A stretch of DNA of 64,000 bases from a virus. Shown here in pieces: positions 57,949-64,000 of this stretch (positions are counted from its first letter, which is position 1; every line of letters begins with the position of its first letter). Where the stretch lies: positions 1 to 64,000 of IMG/VR virus record IMGVR_UViG_3300029787_000002. One strand, given 5' to 3'. A program made the position numbers and the translations under genes. The notes under the pieces are model-generated. The model did no database searches. It was not told the DNA's origin and was given only the letters and a program-made list of their open reading frames with translations.

Positions 57949-58950
57949 ATGAAACGTTCACTCGCTTTAATCGCAGCAGGTTTGACTGCTGCTCTCGCTA
58001 TTCCTACAGGAGCAAACGCTTTCTGGTGGGGTGGAGAAGAAAAGAAAGAAGAATTTAGAATCAATGGTGCAGGTGCATCATTCCCTGCCATGTTGTATGC
58101 CAACTGGTTTAATTCATTCTCAAAAGAAACTGGTAACAAAGTCAACTACCAAGCAGTTGGTAGTGGTGCAGGTGTTCGTCAGTTTATTGCTAAGACAGTG
58201 GACTTCGGTGCCTCTGATGGTGCTGTAAAGGACAGTAAGCAACCTGCTGAAGGTATGGTTCACATTCCTATGACTGGTGGTGCTATTGTTCCTGCTTATA
58301 ATAATCCTGGTTGTGATCTGAAGATGACACAACTGGAACTTGCTGATGTCTTCCTTGGTAAGATTGCTGATTGGTCTTACTTCGGTTGTGAGGGTGGTGT
58401 TATTAAAACTGTTCATCGTTCTGATGGATCTGGTACTACTAAGGGTTTCACTAACTCTTTGTCAGCATTCTCTCCTGAGTGGAAGAAGACTGTAGGCACA
58501 GGTAAGTCAGTAAAATGGCCAGTTGGTATTGGTGGTAAAGGTAACAGTGGTGTTGCTGCTTCTATCAAACTTACACCTGGTGCTATTGGTTATGTTAACT
58601 ATGGTTATGTGCAAAATGAGGAAGCACTTGAGCAACCTGCACTTCAAAACAAGGCAGGTAACTTTGTGAAGGCATCTGCTGAGACTGCTTCTGCAGGTCT
58701 TGGTAAGATTATTCTTGATGATCAACTTCGTGGTGCTGATGCTAACCCTGCAGGTGATAACTCATACCCAATCGTTTCTTTGACTTGGATTCTTGCATAC
58801 CCTGAGTATGATAAGAATGAAGCAGTGAAGGAAACTCTTCGTTATGCACTGACTCCTACTCAACAGCAGAAGGCAGACAGTCTTGGTTATGTTCCTCTTC
58901 CTGAGGAGTTGAGATTGAAGGCACTTGAGGCAGTAGAAAGTCTCAAATAA
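57949..58950 (+). CDS. pstS: Phosphate ABC transporter substrate-binding protein PstS
   Basis: Periplasmic phosphate-binding protein. A signal peptide (MKRSLALIAAGLTAALAIPT, cleavage after ANA) is followed by the PstS pattern: INGAGASFPAMLYANWF, YQAVGSGAGVRQFI, DFGASDGA and HRSDGSGTTKGFTNSL. These provide the phosphate-binding loops (AGASFP, SGAG, SDGA, SDGSGTT). Cysteines in GCDLKM and FGCEG could pair. It works with the host PstCAB permease to raise phosphate uptake. The operon has a Pho box and ends with a terminator. Confidence 0.96.
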   Translation: MKRSLALIAAGLTAALAIPTGANAFWWGGEEKKEEFRINGAGASFPAMLYANWFNSFSKETGNKVNYQAVGSGAGVRQFIAKTVDFGASDGAVKDSKQPAEGMVHIPMTGGAIVPAYNNPGCDLKMTQLELADVFLGKIADWSYFGCEGGVIKTVHRSDGSGTTKGFTNSLSAFSPEWKKTVGTGKSVKWPVGIGGKGNSGVAASIKLTPGAIGYVNYGYVQNEEALEQPALQNKAGNFVKASAETASAGLGKIILDDQLRGADANPAGDNSYPIVSLTWILAYPEYDKNEAVKETLRYALTPTQQQKADSLGYVPLPEELRLKALEAVESLK

Positions 58951-58978
58951 TCTGCATACATAATAATGAAACTAAACG

Positions 58979-59004
58979 GAGACCTTTCGCAGGTCTCTTT
59001 TTTT
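58979..59004 (+). terminator. Rho-independent terminator after pstS
   Basis: A 7-bp stem GAGACCT (58979-58985) and AGGTCTC (58991-58997), loop TTCGC, seven T. It ends directly before the ATG at 59006. Confidence 0.9.
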
Positions 59005-59005
59005 A

Positions 59006-59236
59006 ATGAATATCTATTTGAATTTAAAACCAAATAATTACGATGGAGAATCGGATCTCCTAACATTAGACTTGCCAAAGGATCATTTAGATGATATAAT
59101 GCGTTATGTGAGACCAATTGCTGATAACACTAAGCAAGCAGATCACCAGGTCCTAAAGGATCTGATCAAAGAGTGTATGTTAACTATTTCACAAAGGAAC
59201 TATGAGCGTAAGAATCGTAAGAACAAAAAGCGGTGA
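59006..59236 (+). CDS. Small protein, unknown
   Basis: A 76-residue protein whose ATG lies next to the terminator T-run. Soluble N-terminal half (NIYLNLKPNNYDGESDLLTL), helix DDIMRYVRPIADNTKQADHQ, and a strongly basic end (NYERKNRKNKKR). The next gene starts 34 bases before its end. It could be a small regulatory protein, but no family is recognised. It begins the polymerase operon. Confidence 0.6.
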   Translation: MNIYLNLKPNNYDGESDLLTLDLPKDHLDDIMRYVRPIADNTKQADHQVLKDLIKECMLTISQRNYERKNRKNKKR

Positions 59237-59618
59237 AGATGTCATCTCTGACCTGTTCGAGGTAACTACTAAAGAGGACCCTGAGAAAGCAGTAGCATTT
59301 CAACTACGTTATCCTTATAATGTTTGGTTGGAGAATCGTGAGGAACCTGAGTTGCTTACGGAAGTTGAGGGTGAAGAACGTCTCAACAAAAACTCAAATC
59401 CCAATATTCGCTTTGAACCTTGGGCACCTTTATCAAAGGATAGAAGTATTATGTTGAAACTTGATGAAGTTGTCAGCGCATACGAAACCTATCCTGAGGT
59501 AGAGGAAAAATACAACAAAATCGTGGAGGCAGAAAGTGGAAGAGGAAATGCTGCAACAGGAGTTACGTTTGATCCTCCTGAAGGATCGTCCCCAGTATCT
59601 CTTGGGCAAAATAACTGA
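59202..59618 (+). CDS. Conserved protein, Sm-like N-terminus
   Basis: A 138-residue protein starting ATG 59202 inside the preceding gene. The first 60 residues (MSVRIVRTKSGEDVISDLFE, then VAFQLRYPYNVWLEN) show the 'G.DV.......P' pattern shared with the protein at 40278, consistent with an Sm-like barrel. The remainder includes NPNIRFEPWAPLSKDRSIML and a helix. Function unknown; it is located just upstream of gp43. Confidence 0.65.
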   Translation: MSVRIVRTKSGEDVISDLFEVTTKEDPEKAVAFQLRYPYNVWLENREEPELLTEVEGEERLNKNSNPNIRFEPWAPLSKDRSIMLKLDEVVSAYETYPEVEEKYNKIVEAESGRGNAATGVTFDPPEGSSPVSLGQNN

Positions 59619-59793
59619 ACTAGATGAAGAACCTAGCATCTTAATTGAAAAATGCTTTGAGGTCGTTGGTGATGAGGAAATCATACCCTTCCCCAAGTAC
59701 ACAGATCAACGAGATTTGTTCTTGACATCTGAGCAAATCTTTACTATACTGGAACCGAGTTCCAAACTTGTAGAGATCTACAACAATACATGA
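59536..59793 (+). CDS. Small conserved protein preceding gp43, possibly Sm-like
   Basis: An 85-residue protein read from GTG 59536, which has GGAGG 6 bases upstream; ATG 59548 is the alternative. The core LLGKITELDEEPSILIEKCF, then FTILEPSSKLVEIY follows an Sm-like barrel pattern (strand, strand, '...I..PS..L...Y'). It overlaps the upstream gene by 83 bases and gp43 by 4 bases (ATGA). It may be part of a set of three related small proteins. Confidence 0.6.
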   Translation: MEEEMLQQELRLILLKDRPQYLLGKITELDEEPSILIEKCFEVVGDEEIIPFPKYTDQRDLFLTSEQIFTILEPSSKLVEIYNNT

Positions 59794-62294
59794 GTTCATT
59801 CTATACAAACATTCAACTCGCAGGAGACACGATCCTTTATCGGGGATATGAGAACGGAGAACCCGTTCAATTTCGTACACAGTTTTCTCCTACATTGTAT
59901 GTTCTATCTAAGAATGCAACCGAAGAATACAAGACCCTTGATGGTCGCCCTGTAGCACCTATGCAGTTTCAGACTGCAAGGGAAGCAAGGGAATTTATCA
60001 AGACCTATGATGGGGTCGAAAGTTTTGAGGTGCATGGTTATGAAAGATTCGTATATCAGTATATCCGTCGTGAGTTTCCTGACGGTGTAGACTATGATAT
60101 CAAAAAAATCAAAATGTTTGCATTGGACATTGAGGTTCAATGTGACAATGGTTTCCCCTCAGTAGAGGAAGCAGCAGAAGAAATGCTATCAATCACCATC
60201 AAAGACATGGTGACAAAACAGTATTACACTTGGGCGATGCGTGAGTTTGATCCCCCTGAAGGAGTCAAGGCAAAGTTTTTCTGGACAGAAAATGAAATGC
60301 TTACTGACTTTATTACTTGGTGGGCACAGAACACTCCTGACATCTTGACAGGATGGAACGTCAATCTTTATGACGTCCCATACATTGCTCGTCGTGTAAA
60401 TAGAGTATTAGGTTCAAAGTGGACAAAATCATTGTCACCTTGGAATCGTGCAAACGAAAGGGAAGTTTATGTCCAAGGACGGAAGAACTATGCTTATGAC
60501 CTTAGTGGGATCAATATTCTTGACTATCTTGATCTTTATCGTAAGTTTACTTATAGTAACCAAGAGTCCTATCGACTCGACCATATCGCTTTCGTTGAGT
60601 TAGGACAACGTAAGGTTGACCATAGTGAGTATGAAAACTTCAAAGACTTCTATACAAAAGATTGGCAGAAGTTTATGGAGTACAACATCCAAGACGTTGA
60701 GTTGATCGACAGACTGGAAGACAAGATGAAGTTGCTTGAACTAGCAATCACTATGTCATATGATGCCAAGGCAAACTTTGAGGATGTATATTCTCAGGTT
60801 CGCATGTGGGATACTATCATCTATAACTATCTTACAGATCGAAAGGTCGTGGTGCCACCTCGAAAAGGTGCAGCAAGGAAGAACGAAAAGTATGCAGGTG
60901 CTTATGTTAAAGAACCGAAGACTGGATGCTATGATTGGGTGGTCAGTTTTGACCTTAATAGTCTGTATCCTCACCTTATTATGCAGTACAATATTTCCCC
61001 AGAGACCCTCGTCGAACAACGTCATCCAAAGGTTACAGTTGATCGAATCCTTAAAGAGGAACTAACTTTCGAGAAAGACTATTGTGTCTGTGCCAACGGT
61101 GCTCAATACCGTAAAGACGTCCATGGGTTCTTACCCGAAATCATGCAGAAGATCTATGATGAACGTACCATTTACAAGAAAAGGATGCTACAAGCAAAGC
61201 AGCATCTTGAACATGCCAAGACACCTGCAGAGACCTTGGCACTACAAAAAGATATATCAAAGTTCAACAACATCCAAATGGCAAGAAAGATCCAACTCAA
61301 CTCTGCCTATGGTGCCATTGGAAACCAATACTTCAGATACTACAATCTGGCAAATGCTGAGGCGATTACTCTCTCTGGGCAAGTAAGTATTCGATGGATT
61401 GAAAACAAAATGAACGAGTACCTCAACAAGGTACTCAAAACTGATGGAGATGATTATGTTATTGCTTCTGATACTGATTCTATCTACCTTAATCTTGGTC
61501 CTCTGGTCCAAGGTGTATTCAAGGGCGGAGAAACGGATGTTAAGAGGGTCGTTACTTTCCTTAACAAGGTGTGTGAGGTGGAATTTGAAAAATATATTTC
61601 GGATTCTTACCAAACGCTCGCCACATATGTCAACGCTTACGAGCAGAAAATGATTATGAAGCGTGAGAACATTGCTGAAAAGGGTCTATGGACTGCTAAG
61701 AAGCGATACATTCTCAACGTATGGGACAGTGAGGGTGTTCGTTATGAAACACCTAAACTTAAGATCATGGGTCTGGAGGCAGTTAAGTCTTCTACTCCTA
61801 TGGCATGTCGTGAGGCGATTCGTAAATGCTTTACCATTATCATGAATGAAGGTGAAGCAGAAGCACAGAAGTTTATCAAAGACTTCAAGACTGAGTTCTG
61901 TTCATTGCCAGTTGAAGACATCTCATTCCCAAGGGGATGCAACGGAATAAATAAGTGGGCGAACCCGACCACTATCTACAGCAAAGGCACACCCATTCAT
62001 GTTCGTGGTGCTTTGTTGTACAACTTTTACAACAAGAAAAACAAATTGACTCACAAGTATCCTCTGATACAAGATGGTGAAAAGGTCAAGTTTGTGTACA
62101 TGAAGACTCCAAACAAGATCAATGAAAACGTGATCAGTTACCTAAACACTTTCCCCAAAGAGTTTGGTCTTAACAATCATGTGGACTATGATCTACAGTT
62201 CTCTAAGTCTTTCCTTGAACCTGTAAAGGTTATCTTGGACACTATCGGGTGGAAACATGAAAAAGTAGCATCATTGGAGTTTTTATTTGCATGA
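59790..62294 (+). CDS. 43: DNA polymerase gp43 (family B)
   Basis: Replicative polymerase with proofreading exonuclease. ExoI MFALDIEVQ (D113, E115), ExoII LTGWNVNLYDVPYI, polymerase motif A FDLNSLYPHLI (D388), motif B KIQLNSAYGAIGN and motif C ASDTDSIY (D561, D563) are intact. The C-terminus (PLEFLFA-type, here VASLEFLFA) is the clamp-binding tail. Length 834, slightly shorter than T4 gp43 (898). It starts in an ATGA overlap and ends overlapping the next small ORF. Confidence 0.97.
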   Translation: MSSFYTNIQLAGDTILYRGYENGEPVQFRTQFSPTLYVLSKNATEEYKTLDGRPVAPMQFQTAREAREFIKTYDGVESFEVHGYERFVYQYIRREFPDGVDYDIKKIKMFALDIEVQCDNGFPSVEEAAEEMLSITIKDMVTKQYYTWAMREFDPPEGVKAKFFWTENEMLTDFITWWAQNTPDILTGWNVNLYDVPYIARRVNRVLGSKWTKSLSPWNRANEREVYVQGRKNYAYDLSGINILDYLDLYRKFTYSNQESYRLDHIAFVELGQRKVDHSEYENFKDFYTKDWQKFMEYNIQDVELIDRLEDKMKLLELAITMSYDAKANFEDVYSQVRMWDTIIYNYLTDRKVVVPPRKGAARKNEKYAGAYVKEPKTGCYDWVVSFDLNSLYPHLIMQYNISPETLVEQRHPKVTVDRILKEELTFEKDYCVCANGAQYRKDVHGFLPEIMQKIYDERTIYKKRMLQAKQHLEHAKTPAETLALQKDISKFNNIQMARKIQLNSAYGAIGNQYFRYYNLANAEAITLSGQVSIRWIENKMNEYLNKVLKTDGDDYVIASDTDSIYLNLGPLVQGVFKGGETDVKRVVTFLNKVCEVEFEKYISDSYQTLATYVNAYEQKMIMKRENIAEKGLWTAKKRYILNVWDSEGVRYETPKLKIMGLEAVKSSTPMACREAIRKCFTIIMNEGEAEAQKFIKDFKTEFCSLPVEDISFPRGCNGINKWANPTTIYSKGTPIHVRGALLYNFYNKKNKLTHKYPLIQDGEKVKFVYMKTPNKINENVISYLNTFPKEFGLNNHVDYDLQFSKSFLEPVKVILDTIGWKHEKVASLEFLFA

Positions 62295-62443
62295 CAACTA
62301 AATATGTGGTATCATATCAAAAAGCATTTGGTATCCCAGATAAGAGAGAGCAATCTTTCGAGGAAGAATCAGAAGCAAAATGGTTTGAGCGTGCCATGAA
62401 ACGTTCTAATTTTATTACAACTATGACGGAGGTCAAAGAGTGA
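62291..62443 (+). CDS. 50-aa small protein between gp43 and uvsX
   Basis: ATG 62291 overlaps the gp43 stop (ATGA); the TGA at 62441-62443 overlaps the uvsX GTG (GTGA). The product [20 protein letters not shown] continues into a charged helix [16 protein letters not shown]. It is bracketed by coupling overlaps on both sides, which supports real translation. Function unknown. Confidence 0.65.
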   Translation: MTTKYVVSYQKAFGIPDKREQSFEEESEAKWFERAMKRSNFITTMTEVKE

Positions 62444-63447
62444 ACTCATTTCTAAAGGATGTATCAAGTGAAATTGATAATGATTATGCCAGTCTTGTCT
62501 CCGATGGAGTTTCAGCAGGAGATACTAGCAATTTCATTGACACTGGTAGTTATATCTTTAATGCTCTCGTTAGCGGAAGCATCTATGGGGGTGTACCAGG
62601 GAATAAGATCACTGCTATTGCGGGTGAGTCTTCCACTGGCAAAACTTTCTTTTGCCTTGGCATTGTTCAACATTTTCTTGAGTCTAACCCAGATGCAGGA
62701 GTGATCTACTTTGAGTCTGAGTCTGCTATTTCTAAGCAGATGATTGAAGATAGGGGTATTGATTCTACTCGTATGATGATTGTACCTGTAACTACAGTAC
62801 AAGAGTTTCGACATCAATCAATCAAGATCATTGACAAGTATATGGGACTTGATGATAAGAAACCTATGATGTTTGTTCTTGATTCTCTTGGTATGTTATC
62901 TACTTCTAAAGAAGTAACTGACAGTGAGGAAGGTAAAGAAACTCGTGACATGACAAGAGCACAAGTTGTTAAGTCTATCTTCCGAGTTTTGACTCTTAAG
63001 TTGGGTAAAGCAAATGTTCCTATGTTAGTTACTAACCATACCTATGATGTTGTAGGTGCCTACATTCCTACTAAAGAAATGGGTGGTGGAAGTGGACTTA
63101 AGTATGCATCTTCAAGTATCATCTTTCTCTCTAAGAAAAAAGAAAAGGATGGTAAAGAAGTAGTTGGTAATATTATCAAATGTAAGAATGCTAAATCACG
63201 TTTAACCAAGGAGAACTCGCAAGTTGAAACACGTCTTTATTACGACCGTGGACTGGACAGGTATTACGGACTACTGGAGTTGGGTGAGAAGTATGGAGTC
63301 TTCCAACGGAAGGGGAATCGCGTTGTTGTTGGGGAATCTTCCGTTTATCCTTCTGCTATTCTTGCCAATCCTGAGAAATATTTCACCGAAGAAATAATGA
63401 ACAAACTAGATGAAGCAGCAGCAAAAGAGTTTAGGTATGGCAACTAA
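62440..63447 (+). CDS. uvsX: RecA-like recombinase UvsX
   Basis: Strand-exchange recombinase for recombination-dependent replication. Walker A GESSTGKT (62-69), Walker [12 protein letters not shown], and the loop [20 protein letters not shown] are conserved. Length 335, shorter than T4 UvsX (391), mainly at the C-terminus. Start is GTG 62440, coupled to the preceding ORF. It works with UvsY and UvsW encoded at 38351-40285. Confidence 0.95.
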   Translation: MNSFLKDVSSEIDNDYASLVSDGVSAGDTSNFIDTGSYIFNALVSGSIYGGVPGNKITAIAGESSTGKTFFCLGIVQHFLESNPDAGVIYFESESAISKQMIEDRGIDSTRMMIVPVTTVQEFRHQSIKIIDKYMGLDDKKPMMFVLDSLGMLSTSKEVTDSEEGKETRDMTRAQVVKSIFRVLTLKLGKANVPMLVTNHTYDVVGAYIPTKEMGGGSGLKYASSSIIFLSKKKEKDGKEVVGNIIKCKNAKSRLTKENSQVETRLYYDRGLDRYYGLLELGEKYGVFQRKGNRVVVGESSVYPSAILANPEKYFTEEIMNKLDEAAAKEFRYGN

Positions 63448-64000
63448 TTTAAAAGACTATGTTAGAACGTATGATCAATTGGTTGACGCTGATCTTTGTC
63501 AGAGGATACTTGAAGCGTTTGGAAAATCCAACGGTGAGTATATTGATCGAGAGCAGCGACCTTCCTTCACGGAACTGAATCTAACAAATAGACTCAGAGC
63601 AAAAGATCCTTTATGGTCTGATATTCATGTCAAACTAGAGGATGCTTTTATTGATGCTACACAAATGTATATGGAAGAACTGGATTTAGGTCCAGACTTT
63701 CCATCAAAGTATTGCTTTGAAGAATTACGATTAAAATATTATCAAAACAATGGGCATGACCAGTTCAAGAACCATGTCGATGTACAAGACTACAACAGCG
63801 CACGTCGTTTCCTTGTTTGTTTCTTGTACCTAAACAGTGTCGGGATGGGAGGTCAAACACATTTTCCAAAGTTGGACTGTACAATTGAACCGAAGTGTGG
63901 TAGGATACTATTGTTCCCATCTACTTGGCAGTACAGACATGCGGGTCTACCCCCTGAGTCCAACAACAAGTACATCGTTGGCACCTATTTGCACTATCTC
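63437..64000 (+). CDS. 2OG-Fe(II) oxygenase (prolyl 4-hydroxylase-like), 3' truncated
   Basis: ATG 63437 overlaps the uvsX end; the frame stays open to the last base, so at least 188 residues and the C-terminus is missing. The fold is clear: [20 protein letters not shown] (HxD iron ligands), [39 protein letters not shown] (distal His) and [12 protein letters not shown]. It resembles P4H-type hydroxylases and keeps the full H-x-D...H triad, unlike the two oxygenases at 36746 and 52538. Substrate unknown. Confidence 0.88.
   Translation, partial: MATNLKDYVRTYDQLVDADLCQRILEAFGKSNGEYIDREQRPSFTELNLTNRLRAKDPLWSDIHVKLEDAFIDATQMYMEELDLGPDFPSKYCFEELRLKYYQNNGHDQFKNHVDVQDYNSARRFLVCFLYLNSVGMGGQTHFPKLDCTIEPKCGRILLFPSTWQYRHAGLPPESNNKYIVGTYLHYL

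Noticed and set aside
1-64000. CRISPR arrays, integrase, transposase or tRNA genes
   Set aside because: Scanned for; no regularly spaced repeats, recombinase motifs or cloverleaf with a CCA-type 3' end were found.

Overview
The window is part of the genome of a T4-like cyanophage (a myovirus of marine Synechococcus or Prochlorococcus). Recognisable T4 proteins occur in the order gp8, large tail proteins, gp13-gp14-gp15-gp16, gp17, gp18, gp19, gp20, gp21, gp22, gp23, then UvsY, UvsW, gp55, gp47, gp46, gp45, gp44, gp62, RegA, gp43 and UvsX. Cyanophage accessory genes are mixed in: a phycocyanobilin:ferredoxin oxidoreductase (PcyA), a phosphate-binding PstS with a porin-like partner, Hsp20, a CobS-like MoxR ATPase with a vWA/HExxH partner, a thermonuclease and several 2OG-Fe(II) oxygenases. 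Almost all genes are on the + strand and tightly packed (ATGA and TAATG overlaps). No tRNA, CRISPR array, IS element or integrase was seen. Both ends cut through genes.

Layout. 1-10737: baseplate/tail proteins (a truncated wedge-like protein, gp8, a 2409-aa DUF4815-type protein, two small ORFs) closed by a terminator. 10818-17129: a 2103-aa repetitive tail fibre. 17136-20334: neck, sheath terminator and small terminase (gp13-gp16). 20347-25527: accessory genes, including two lysine-rich proteins, several tiny ORFs, the thermonuclease and pcyA. 25527-35284: terminase, tail sheath and tube, portal, prohead protease, scaffold and major capsid, each block preceded by a T4-type late promoter (NATAAATA or CTAAATA). 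35285-35599 is the only gene-free stretch over 300 bases. It holds the gp23 terminator, a consensus sigma70-type promoter embedded in that terminator, and a roughly 229-nt highly structured candidate non-coding RNA ending at its own terminator. 35600-38351: small genes and a minus-strand cassette flanked by 53-bp direct repeats. 38351-44285: recombination and late-sigma genes. 44285-48142: the vWA/CobS pair behind twin promoters. 48139-52541: sliding clamp, clamp loader and RegA, with an adenine methyltransferase and a PD-(D/E)XK-like nuclease lying between gp44 and gp62. 52538-55220: an oxygenase and membrane proteins. 55147-56874: three minus-strand genes encoding exported proteins. 57027-58950: hsp20 and a Pho-box-controlled porin-like/pstS pair. 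59006-64000: DNA polymerase and UvsX region.

How it works together (inference from family knowledge). Strong host-sigma-type promoters (extended -10 TGCTATAAT) drive gp55, the vWA and CobS genes and the candidate RNA. gp55 and gp45 then activate the late promoters that drive virion genes. RegA, next to the clamp loader genes, would repress early translation. pcyA and pstS adjust host pigment and phosphate metabolism during infection. The strongest candidates for undescribed biology are the structured RNA downstream of gp23, the paired hairpin/-35 composite promoters, the repeat-flanked inverted cassette, the methyltransferase/nuclease pair and the exported three-gene minus-strand cluster.
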